Positions 15,660-23,386 of a stretch of 64,000 bases of DNA are shown piece by piece. The position numbers and the translations under genes were made by a program. The DNA lies in the NCBI GenBank assembly GCA_965222705.1, contig CBDCUO010000027.1, positions 1-64,000 on the forward strand, given 5' to 3'. This stretch comes from JAFMDF01 sp965222705 (GTDB lineage Bacteria > Bacteroidota > Bacteroidia > Chitinophagales > Saprospiraceae). The number at the start of each line of letters is the position of its first letter. Within the stretch, counting starts at the first letter, position 1. The notes below the pieces were generated by a model, which saw only the letters and a list, made by a program, of their open reading frames with translations, did no database searches and was not told where the DNA came from.

Positions 15660-17000
15660 TCATTTATTTTTCCAACTCAGCTTCACCCAACCCATCGGCT
15701 CTCCAATGTCTGTCACCGGTCGGGTAAGTGGAAAATTCTTTTGTCCATCTTTTCCTAAGAAATAGAGCCTGAAAAATTTTCGAAAAAGTGGCGTTTCCTT
15801 GTCAACAAAACCCAAGTCTTTTTCTTCGGTATGATGTACTGCCAAACCAATAGAATTATAAAAAAAGGACTTGCCTGCGCCAAGGCATAAGAAGGCTTCA
15901 TTGGGTAAAACATTGTCCATTTGCTCCTTAATATCGTTAAGAGCTTGCTTATATTCTTCGAATAAGTCTCGGTCTCTTCCTTTGGCTTTTCGATAGCCTG
16001 GGAAAGTGTTCAGGCGATGAAATTCCATTTGTATATTGTCCTTGCTAAATTGATTGATGCGGTTGAAAAGATTTTCAATAGGCTTTTCCTTATTAAAAAA
16101 CTGTAAACTTTTGTGTGTAAAGCTATTTACAATGCTCAACGAGAAATCGGTTATTAATTCAACTTTTATAGCTTCGGTATTAACGGGAATCAATGCTCGT
16201 CCCTTAGAATAGTGGAGTCGTTTGGTTTGTTGAATAAGTATATCATCTGTATAGAAACATCCTGAATCTTTTAATCTTAAATGATTAAACTCACGTGGAA
16301 GATGCCGATACTCCTTTGTCAAAAGCCCATCAATAGCATTTTGAAATGCTTTATCCAATGCTTGTCTATCATTTTTCCAAATTTGTCTTTTTAGTCGCCT
16401 GATTTCATTGGCTTCGCTTCTGCCAATATGGTCTCTGGAAGCAATTCGCTCAATTTGATTGATTTTGCTTTTAGCATTTTTGTAAGTTTTTACCAATGTT
16501 TTCATAATGTTTTCAAACCCACTTTTTCCTTCATTTCTAAACCAATGATATAGCAAGGCTCCTTTTATCGCTCCCTTTATACTACTTCCAGGAATGTAAG
16601 GGCGGTCATTGTCTTTGACTATGCATTTTATCTCCTGACGAATGTTGGGATTTAAACCAAAGTAAGGATGTACTCGATGTGTTAAAACTTCTGCATCAAT
16701 TCCCAGTTTTGATTCTTTTTCAATAAAATCTTTTTTCAGATTAAATGAGGAACGGTTATTATTCATTTCCCAATACAGCATATCAACATACTCATCCATC
16801 AAGCATTTTGCACCTTCGGGCTTCTCTTCATCTTTTTGGGCTATTTCAGCAGCTAATTTATTTTTGTTCAGGACGCGAATATCCTCACCTGCGAATACAT
16901 AATCTGTATAGGGCGATAAAATGTCTCCATTGCCAATAGCCACAGGGGTAATGGTTTCTATATCTATTGTAAAACTTCGGAAGTTTGTGCCTTTTGCCAT
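15660..17000 (-). CDS. csm5: Type III-A RAMP protein Csm5
   Basis: The 446-residue protein has the Csm5 N-terminus TIDIETITPVAIGNGDILSPYTDYVFAGEDI and the RAMP glycine-rich segment YIPGSSIKGAIKGALLYHW at about residues 146-164. Csm5 caps the 3' end of the crRNA in the Csm complex and helps crRNA maturation. The insertion rich in Lys/Arg (NAKSKINQIERIASRDHIGRSEANEIRRLKR) is larger than usual. It overlaps csm4 by 37 bp and is followed after 7 bp by the TIR gene. Its C-terminus contains GWVKLSWK. Confidence 0.9.
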   Translation of the reverse strand: MAKGTNFRSFTIDIETITPVAIGNGDILSPYTDYVFAGEDIRVLNKNKLAAEIAQKDEEKPEGAKCLMDEYVDMLYWEMNNNRSSFNLKKDFIEKESKLGIDAEVLTHRVHPYFGLNPNIRQEIKCIVKDNDRPYIPGSSIKGAIKGALLYHWFRNEGKSGFENIMKTLVKTYKNAKSKINQIERIASRDHIGRSEANEIRRLKRQIWKNDRQALDKAFQNAIDGLLTKEYRHLPREFNHLRLKDSGCFYTDDILIQQTKRLHYSKGRALIPVNTEAIKVELITDFSLSIVNSFTHKSLQFFNKEKPIENLFNRINQFSKDNIQMEFHRLNTFPGYRKAKGRDRDLFEEYKQALNDIKEQMDNVLPNEAFLCLGAGKSFFYNSIGLAVHHTEEKDLGFVDKETPLFRKFFRLYFLGKDGQKNFPLTRPVTDIGEPMGWVKLSWKNK

Positions 17001-18055
17001 AGCTTATCACATTTTTCATGTACAGGGATAGGAAAAGCCTTTCCGTATCGCAAATAAATATTGGATTCTTGTACTTCTTTATCGTGTATTTCAGGAATAT
17101 TTCCAGAAATAGTATCCTTATTAAATATCGTACCTTCTTTAAACATTTTAATTCTCTTTAAAGTCCCGTCTTTAGAGGTATTTCTGCCTCCTCTTGTAAT
17201 AACATTACCCGCCAAAATATCATCAAGTTGGTCATTTTCACTTGGAGAAATCAATGATGCAGAAGCCATAATTTTATGACTTCTATTCTGTTCAGAAAAA
17301 ACTTTGTCATCCCATTCCCAAGTCGCTCGTTTAATAGATTCTATTTTTCCATTTCCAGAAGAAATACCTCCACCAAAGCCTTCATCAATTAAAATATCAA
17401 GTAACAAATCAAATAGCCTTTTCACTTTATCATTTGCTTTTTCATATTCCAGCAAAAAATACAAATGTATTCGAGTGATCGTCCCCTTGGCAAGTGTTGC
17501 TCTTTTTATTTGAATATCCTTTTGGAAAAAAATATTATCTACCGGCTTTCGGGCACGGTCAGCAATTTTAGGTTCTGTAATACTATCTATAATTTTTTCT
17601 CCTTCATAATATCTTGTAAACTCATAAGGATGCACTAAAAATTTATTGCCCACCCAAATACAGCCGTATTTTTTCCAATCAACAGGAGTTAACCCATTTT
17701 CCCATATTTTTTTTGAAATGTATTGTATACCCTTAATTTCTTTTCTATTGATATTTTCATCTTGATAAAAATCAAAAAGAGCAGGCTTTGGTAAAAAATA
17801 GATGGGTTCTTCTTTATCAGAAAGTTCTAAATAAAAACTACCCGAAGAAATCCTTATCTCTCCTTTTTTAAAGCAAGTAATAAAATCATTTACTTTGTTT
17901 GGAAATGTCTTAGCACAAAGCACAACTAAAGCAGAAAAGAGTGTATCACTATGAAAACAGTCAGAAGTTTTTGACAAGGCAATTTCAGGATCTGGAGCAG
18001 TGAATCCAAAATGAAACCGCCCATTCTCAGGGCATTTTAAAATTATGGCTTCCAT
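16964..18055 (-). CDS. csm4: Type III-A RAMP protein Csm4
   Basis: The 363-residue protein starts with a RAMP strand (EAIILKCPENGRFHFGF) and the Csm4-typical FHSDTLFSALVVLCAKTFP near residue 34. Further features are YFLPKPALF, a glycine-rich GFGGGISSGNGKIE near 230, and a C-terminal region with LRYGKAFPIPVHEKC. Csm4 caps the 5' handle of the crRNA and anchors Cas10. It begins 2 bp after csm3 and overlaps csm5. There is one copy of each RAMP, as in classical III-A systems. Confidence 0.9.
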   Translation of the reverse strand: MEAIILKCPENGRFHFGFTAPDPEIALSKTSDCFHSDTLFSALVVLCAKTFPNKVNDFITCFKKGEIRISSGSFYLELSDKEEPIYFLPKPALFDFYQDENINRKEIKGIQYISKKIWENGLTPVDWKKYGCIWVGNKFLVHPYEFTRYYEGEKIIDSITEPKIADRARKPVDNIFFQKDIQIKRATLAKGTITRIHLYFLLEYEKANDKVKRLFDLLLDILIDEGFGGGISSGNGKIESIKRATWEWDDKVFSEQNRSHKIMASASLISPSENDQLDDILAGNVITRGGRNTSKDGTLKRIKMFKEGTIFNKDTISGNIPEIHDKEVQESNIYLRYGKAFPIPVHEKCDKLWQKAQTSEVLQ

Positions 18056-18057
18056 AG

Positions 18058-18936
18058 TTAAGCATTTTCAGTTGGTTGAGGCGAGAAGGTGTTTTCTAAT
18101 CTTTTCATTATTTGACTTTCTTCCTCTGTTGGTATGCATTCTTCGTAGGTCATGTCTTCATTTATTAATTTATAGATTAGTTTATCGACTATCACCTTGA
18201 CTTGCCCGTAACCTCTGGAGATCGAGCCTCCGATTCCGTCATCTTGAAGCAATTGTAAAGCCAATAGCAATCGCTCTAAATGTTCTTTTAAAATATTAGT
18301 GTCGTTTTTTGCATCCTCGTATATGCTATAAACTAACTCAAGCCCAAACTCAGCACCAACGGGAACTCTTTCCAATTGTCGGGGATGCTCGGCAGTTCCT
18401 GTAATTCGATCAATAACATTTTCCCATTTACTATCGGTATATCCTTGTTTAAAGATTGGATTAGGCTTTTTCTTTGTTATAGTATCATCCTTCATTTTTT
18501 CTTGTATCGTTTCATTTTTTAAAAAAGCATCTCTAACCAAAAGTCGTGTATGTTTTGTCCTACTTTTATCATCACTATCACCAGAGTACCCAAACAGTTC
18601 CATTATATAAGGAACATCTTCGTCAGTAGTAGCATCTTTGATGCGATTCTGATAAGGCTCCATATCCTTTTTCCCCCTTTTTATTTGCTTTTCAACTCTT
18701 GTTTTTTCTGCCTCCTTGTTTTGATTGGAGAAAAACAATGAACCTTCCACACGTGCTAATAAAGAGCGCAACTTTCCTTTAATAGAACTTCCAGGAATAT
18801 ATGGCTTATCCAATGCCGTTTTAATAACGCTGTTGTCAATATTGCCAATGCTCAATGAGGATTTAGAGCCTCCAATATGAAGCCCTGTCAGGGTTTTTAA
18901 GGTGCCTGTAATTATAATTTTTCCTACTAATTTCAT
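18058..18936 (-). CDS. csm3: Type III-A backbone RAMP protein Csm3
   Basis: Csm3 forms the crRNA-binding backbone and cuts target RNA every six nucleotides. The ATG at 18936 is chosen: it lies 13 bp after the csm2 stop and starts MKLVGKIIITGTLKTLTGLHIGG, as in the family. A TTG-initiated extension adds a Lys/Asn-rich leader. The catalytic Asp is present in SIGNIDNSVI (residue 34 from the chosen start), followed by PYIPGSSIKGKLRSLLAR. The C-terminal GIGGSISRGYGQV loop is also canonical. The protein is 292 residues, longer than the usual 210-250. The difference is in a lysine-rich insertion (EAEKTRVEKQIKRGKKDME). Target RNA cleavage is probably intact. Confidence 0.93.
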   Translation of the reverse strand: MKLVGKIIITGTLKTLTGLHIGGSKSSLSIGNIDNSVIKTALDKPYIPGSSIKGKLRSLLARVEGSLFFSNQNKEAEKTRVEKQIKRGKKDMEPYQNRIKDATTDEDVPYIMELFGYSGDSDDKSRTKHTRLLVRDAFLKNETIQEKMKDDTITKKKPNPIFKQGYTDSKWENVIDRITGTAEHPRQLERVPVGAEFGLELVYSIYEDAKNDTNILKEHLERLLLALQLLQDDGIGGSISRGYGQVKVIVDKLIYKLINEDMTYEECIPTEEESQIMKRLENTFSPQPTENA

Positions 18937-18949
18937 ATTGTTTGATTTT

Positions 18950-20185
18950 TTATTGTAACTGTTTTTCTTTTTCTTTTTTTGCATCAAAGTAACGGTGATA
19001 AGAAATCATATCCTCTACCAAATTTTTGAAACCTGTTATATGCTTTTCTTCTTTTACATTCTTTATTAGTTCAACTAGAAAGAGGATAATATCTCGAGCC
19101 TTAGTATGCTTTTGTCGAGCAGCTGTATAAAGCAGTAAAGGACGCAGCCATTTTACAGCTTCAATGTCATTAGCAGCTTGTACGGGTTCAAATAAACGAT
19201 GAAATTGAGATGATTTTAAGCCACTTCTGTTACCGGTGATAAATTTTTTCAGAGCTTCTTGAATAGGGTCAAATAGTCTATATTTTTCATTCATTATCAA
19301 TATATCTTCATAGTTAAACTGTTTGAAATGTTGTTCATAATTTGTTTCCAATTTTCGATAAGCAAAAGTTTCCTGATATTTGTGGATAGAGACTAAGGCT
19401 TGCAAAATCTGTTTTAACTGCTCAAAATTATCGGCTTGCCTGATAAGTTCCAGAATCAAAAAAATCAATTTTATAGATTCACGCCTTGCTTGGCGAGCTG
19501 CTGTATAGACCAATACTGGTTTCAGTAGTTTAGTCTTTTTTAGATTGCCAGCATTATTAATTCTATCATAGATATTGCGAAGCTGAGTAGAAGTTATTCC
19601 CCTAAAATTTTTTTGCAAAAACCTATCTAGTGCATTTAAAGCACTATCAACGTTTGATTCAGAAGTTGTAAGTAAGTCGGATACTTTTGGAAATATTTTG
19701 TTCTTTTCGTCTGCTAGGTCTTTTTCTACCTCCTTTAACAACTCAGAGGCTTTCATCCGTTTTAATTGAACGGTATCATAAAACCGATGATAGGCTATAT
19801 AAGATTCAATAAAAAAGGGGAAACCTTTTATTAGTTGTTCTTCTGAGTCATTTGCTGCTAGTATTGCTAGTTCGTCAACCAGCAACATTATAAACTTTGC
19901 CTCCGCTTTCTTTTGTCGTGCTATCATTAAGGCAAATTGTGGCCGGGTAATATTTAACAAGTGCCTGTCTTTTTCTTTACCTTTTGTTAAATCTACCAAC
20001 TTTCGCAGTTGAGTTGGGGAAATCCCCCAATAATTATCTGCCACAAAAGATTCAAGCTGATTGAAAATATGGTCAGAGGAATCAAGTGTTTCCAGTTTTA
20101 GCAGCTTGGACAAATCCTGTTTAAAGTGTTTTCTTATCGCTTGACGGATTTGCGAAACACTCATTTTATATTTCTTGGGTTTCAT
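18950..20185 (-). CDS. csm2: Tandem triple Csm2 (three fused Cas11-type small subunits)
   Basis: This 411-residue all-helical protein is made of three homologous units, each with the Csm2 pattern. Unit 1 (about 42-137): ISPTQLRKLVD, RPQFALMIARQ, FFIESYIAYHRFYD. Unit 2 (about 183-272): ITSTQLRNIYD, LKPVLVYTAARQ, LQALVSIHKYQ. Unit 3 (about 308-401): LKSSQFHRLFE, LRPLLLYTAARQ, LVEDMISYHRYFD. Csm2 from single-domain systems (about 120-140 residues) shows the same order: SxLRNL, an LR-x-x-x-x-Y-x-A-G-R-like helix, and YMEALVAYxKFYGG. A short N-terminal SVSQIRQAI may be a fourth vestige. The gene sits between cas10 (20-bp overlap) and csm3, exactly where csm2 belongs, and no other csm2 is present. 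It should fill the inner filament with a fixed three subunits. Confidence 0.88.
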   Translation of the reverse strand: MKPKKYKMSVSQIRQAIRKHFKQDLSKLLKLETLDSSDHIFNQLESFVADNYWGISPTQLRKLVDLTKGKEKDRHLLNITRPQFALMIARQKKAEAKFIMLLVDELAILAANDSEEQLIKGFPFFIESYIAYHRFYDTVQLKRMKASELLKEVEKDLADEKNKIFPKVSDLLTTSESNVDSALNALDRFLQKNFRGITSTQLRNIYDRINNAGNLKKTKLLKPVLVYTAARQARRESIKLIFLILELIRQADNFEQLKQILQALVSIHKYQETFAYRKLETNYEQHFKQFNYEDILIMNEKYRLFDPIQEALKKFITGNRSGLKSSQFHRLFEPVQAANDIEAVKWLRPLLLYTAARQKHTKARDIILFLVELIKNVKEEKHITGFKNLVEDMISYHRYFDAKKEKEKQLQ

Positions 20186-21908
20186 GGCATTTTTTTCTAG
20201 TTAAAAATTCGGCTATCCTTGCTGCTAGAGGATATTTCATAGGATTTGACTCTGCTTTTTGAGTAAATGCAGCAATCAAATCTTTAGCAAAAGGATTTAT
20301 TAAAGACAAAGAAAGTTGTTGGATATTAGGAGAATTTCTTAAGGAATAAAATAGTCTGGAAACCGATGGACCAGTAAGCTTTCCATTGATAGCATCTGTT
20401 TGCATTTTTTTATAAATGGGAGCAGTTGACCTTATTTTTTCAATCGTTGAGCGAGGCTCTGGAGCATTTTTTTTGCATACTAATTCATTTAACTCTTTTG
20501 CCAAAGACAAGGCTTTCTCAAATTCTTGCCATTGCAATACCTCTCCCAACACATTGATTTTATTCTTCTTAGCAGGTGCTTCCTTATTATTATATACAAA
20601 TCCTTTTGCATCCTTTAAAGCACTCTCCGCAAAATCAGCAAATCGAGTTACTGGATAAGTAGGCTCCAACATCAAAAATGCCCCCGAAATAGAAACCGGC
20701 AAAAGCCTTTTAATATGGCGGGGTATTTTATCTGCTCCTCCAAAATTCTTCTCTACAATGGGCTGAACCTCTTTAACAGAAAGTTTCTTAAATGCTTCTC
20801 CTAATTCTAATGCCCAATCCAGCATCACATCCCATGCACCTACAAAGAAGCAGTCATCCCCGCCAGAAAAAACAGTATAAACATTATCTTTATATAATCC
20901 TGTTTGGTCAGAATGTTTTTCTTCCAATTTCTCTTCAATTGTATTTTTAAAAAAATTGGAAATTATTTTAGAAATGCTTTTTGCAGAAGATTCTTTCTGT
21001 AAAGTTCCAAACAAGTCTCCCAAACTATCTACATCCATTTTCAAAATGGCTATCTTTTTGGTGCCTGTTCGCTCATAAGCAAATTCGGCAAGGGAATTAA
21101 ACTCAATGATGTCTCCTGATTTTGGTGGTTCATAATCTGAATCCTTTCGTTCATTGGCGTCTACTATTCTTTGGTATGTTCCAGTCGCTTTTTTTTGTGC
21201 AATTAAATCATCAGACCAAACTGGCATTGTAAGAATAGTATTTTCAAATGTTCTTTTACCTTTTATCAATTTAAACCCAAATGCCTGTATAGCTTTTTCG
21301 TGGTATTTTACATCAGGTTCCATTACTTCTTCAAAATTATAGCCCTTTAAACCCATTCCTGTTTTACCACCTTTAAGCAAAGTCGTGACTCCTTTCCAAT
21401 TATGATATTTGCTTCTTTCCTCAAATTCCTTATCTGTTTCCCCTAATTGCTTTCGTGGAATAGGGTCTTTATAAGCTGTGAAAGCCCTTAGAAACGTCTT
21501 AAATTTTTGCAATTTCTCTTCTTCACTTTTCTTATTGATAGCCTTCCAAACATCACCAAAATTCTCTAACCCTTGTATTGGAATAAATGATAAGGTCAGA
21601 TAAAAGTCGTGATTCCAACAAGAATGATTAATCTCTTTTTGTAATTCATCCATAGTTTCTTTAGAACATTTCTTCAATTTTAAATAAAAATTTCCCCCTC
21701 CATTATAAAACACCTCTATATTTTCTTCTCCTATTTCTTTTTTTATCATCTCAATAGCAATCAAACTCAACGCCTCAATAAAAAACGACCGCCCCTTTAA
21801 TGCCTTTGCCGCCCCTTCCGACTTCACATTAAAAATAAACTCCTGAATCCCCGAAATATCGCCTTTCAGAAAGTAATTATAATCCTTGATGGTGGAGGCT
21901 TTGTTCAT
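20166..21908 (-). CDS. cas10: Cas10/Csm1 without HD domain, cyclase motif intact
   Basis: At 580 residues the protein is shorter than typical Csm1 (about 750-800). It starts directly in the first palm domain (YFLKGDISGIQEFIF at 12-26), so the N-terminal HD DNase is absent. The second palm has KMDVDSLG (Asp292, Asp294) and the GGDD motif at 349-352 (FSGGDDCFFVGAWD), the site of cyclic oligoadenylate synthesis. The C-terminal helical domain follows (LSLAKELNEL...). No CxxC zinc knuckle was seen. The complex is therefore predicted to signal by nucleotide second messengers and to cleave RNA via Csm3, but not to cut DNA. It is the first gene of the operon. Confidence 0.93.
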   Translation of the reverse strand: MNKASTIKDYNYFLKGDISGIQEFIFNVKSEGAAKALKGRSFFIEALSLIAIEMIKKEIGEENIEVFYNGGGNFYLKLKKCSKETMDELQKEINHSCWNHDFYLTLSFIPIQGLENFGDVWKAINKKSEEEKLQKFKTFLRAFTAYKDPIPRKQLGETDKEFEERSKYHNWKGVTTLLKGGKTGMGLKGYNFEEVMEPDVKYHEKAIQAFGFKLIKGKRTFENTILTMPVWSDDLIAQKKATGTYQRIVDANERKDSDYEPPKSGDIIEFNSLAEFAYERTGTKKIAILKMDVDSLGDLFGTLQKESSAKSISKIISNFFKNTIEEKLEEKHSDQTGLYKDNVYTVFSGGDDCFFVGAWDVMLDWALELGEAFKKLSVKEVQPIVEKNFGGADKIPRHIKRLLPVSISGAFLMLEPTYPVTRFADFAESALKDAKGFVYNNKEAPAKKNKINVLGEVLQWQEFEKALSLAKELNELVCKKNAPEPRSTIEKIRSTAPIYKKMQTDAINGKLTGPSVSRLFYSLRNSPNIQQLSLSLINPFAKDLIAAFTQKAESNPMKYPLAARIAEFLTRKKCHETQEI

Positions 21909-22341
21909 AGTCAGTTGGTTAAATAAATCAGGCCTCTATAAACAGGCCATTGGTAGTTATTTTTTTATGAAAAACAGCAAGGAAAGAGGACCGATGGATG
22001 ATTTGGCAAGCCCTGCCCCCACTTGGTAATTTGTGTAAAATGGTTCATTCTCAAATTGTTTATAGGTTATTTATTATAGTTGCTGATCAAGCTATTACGC
22101 TAATATAGCCAATCAAAATAAATTTCCAATTATATATTTCATTTTTTGTATAAAATTTTCCAAACCAGTCGTTAATACCTACATAAATTAACAAATATTC
22201 TTCTGGCGAATACCTGTTTTTGAACCCACTGGAAAGATTTCTATTCCCTCTTTCGTCTTGTTATTGAAGGCACACCTCCTCACCCCGCAACGGAGCTATT
22301 ATTCATTTCTCCTGAAACAATCAGGATGTTATTTCATCATT
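21909..22341. other. Divergent intergenic region upstream of cas10
   Basis: This region should hold the cas operon promoter (minus) and that of the SPOR gene (plus). A GGCCT/AGGCC hairpin with an 8-nt loop lies 23-40 bp upstream of the cas10 ATG, in the presumed 5' leader. No convincing TAnnTTTG box was found by eye on the minus strand. The rest is AT-rich without recognised content. Confidence 0.4.
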
Positions 22342-22385
22342 AGACCCATATCTTTAAAAAATAAAGAAAATAAAGATATGAGTCT
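22342..22385 (+). promoter_or_regulatory. Hairpin sequestering the start codon of the SPOR gene
   Basis: AGACCCATATCTTTA (22342-22356) and TAAAGATATGAGTCT (22371-22385) pair at 14 of 15 positions over a 14-nt A-rich loop. The right arm contains the predicted ATG at 22378. Such a structure could reduce translation or act thermosensitively. If the true start is ATG 22405 or the upstream 22258, the hairpin would lie in the leader or in coding sequence instead. Confidence 0.45.
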
Positions 22386-23160
22386 ATTTCAAAAGTATTT
22401 GTTTATGGAAATGACCCAACTCATTTGGCTCCTGCGCATAATTATTGGTTTGATAATTGGCTTGCTGGCCGCCCGAAAAATGCGGGAATTAATCCGCTCC
22501 ATTGTCATTCGCTGTATTCCGCTTAAGCATCGGATTTCGGAGCGATCTTTTCAACTGCAAACCAGAGCGACCACCGTTGTAGCGATCCTGGTAGCCATTG
22601 GAATTGCTATTGGATTAAACTATGGCCTGTCTAAAGCTTTGGAAAAAACGGATATTTCAAAATCCACGCTTATTACTTCTCCCAGCGTGATGCCCCAGCC
22701 GGCTCTGAAAAAGAAGGAGGCTGATAAAGGCGATCCCCCATCTATAACGACTCCTGAACCTGCGATAAAATTTCAAGAACAACCAATTTCTGATTATGAA
22801 TGGTTCAATAATAAAGAGGCGACTTCTGTTACAAAAACGAATAAAAAGATAGCCTATCCAATGACTAAAAAAGGCTATGCTGCTCCTGCCCTCCAACGAC
22901 TGCCAAGTGTTTATCAAATTCCTCATTATGCTCAAATTTATGCCTTTGATAGCTTCCAAAGGGCTAAAAGGCAGCAAGTCCTTTGGACCCAGCAACACTC
23001 CCTACCGATATGGGTGGGTTATGCAGAAGGCAGCCAAGCTCCTTATAAAGTCCTTGTGGGCCCTTTCGAAAATCGAGCGGAAGCTACCTGGTTTTTAAAA
23101 GTAAATAGCATCGAGGGCTTTCCAAAACCCGCCCACCAATTGCAAGTGTTTAAAGAGTAG
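22378..23160 (+). CDS. Membrane-anchored SPOR-domain protein
   Basis: The 260-residue protein has two hydrophobic segments near the N-terminus (LIWLLRIIIGLIIGLLAARKM and TTVVAILVAIGIAIGLNYGL). A Pro/Ser/Lys-rich linker follows, then a C-terminal SPOR domain (about 185-258: IPHYAQIYAFDSFQRAKRQ ... YKVLVGPFENRAEATWFL). SPOR domains bind denuded peptidoglycan glycan at division sites. Start 22378 is preferred over 22258 because the upstream extension has no hydrophobic or domain character. It is transcribed divergently from cas10 and is probably the first ordinary chromosomal gene beyond the CRISPR locus. Confidence 0.75.
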   Translation: MSLFQKYLFMEMTQLIWLLRIIIGLIIGLLAARKMRELIRSIVIRCIPLKHRISERSFQLQTRATTVVAILVAIGIAIGLNYGLSKALEKTDISKSTLITSPSVMPQPALKKKEADKGDPPSITTPEPAIKFQEQPISDYEWFNNKEATSVTKTNKKIAYPMTKKGYAAPALQRLPSVYQIPHYAQIYAFDSFQRAKRQQVLWTQQHSLPIWVGYAEGSQAPYKVLVGPFENRAEATWFLKVNSIEGFPKPAHQLQVFKE

Positions 23161-23386
23161 AACATAGAACAGAGCATGCCGGAAGGCAGCACTTCCCAGC
23201 CAGCTCTAAAAATATGCTCCGTTTTTAGGTTTGTGTTTTATCCATCGGTGACCTTGCGGGTAGGCGCCGGTGGTTTTTAGTGGTTATTATCACAATCACA
23301 ACTTCACTTATACTAATTCTCCTTAATGAATCGTATTTTTGCATGCCAAACGAACTTTGTTTCATCTTTGAATTTGTGTCTTTCTT

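Noticed and set aside
18058..18987. Longer csm3 beginning at 18987
   Set aside because: The upstream codon is TTG and the added residues are a low-complexity Lys/Asn stretch overlapping csm2; ATG 18936 fits the family start.
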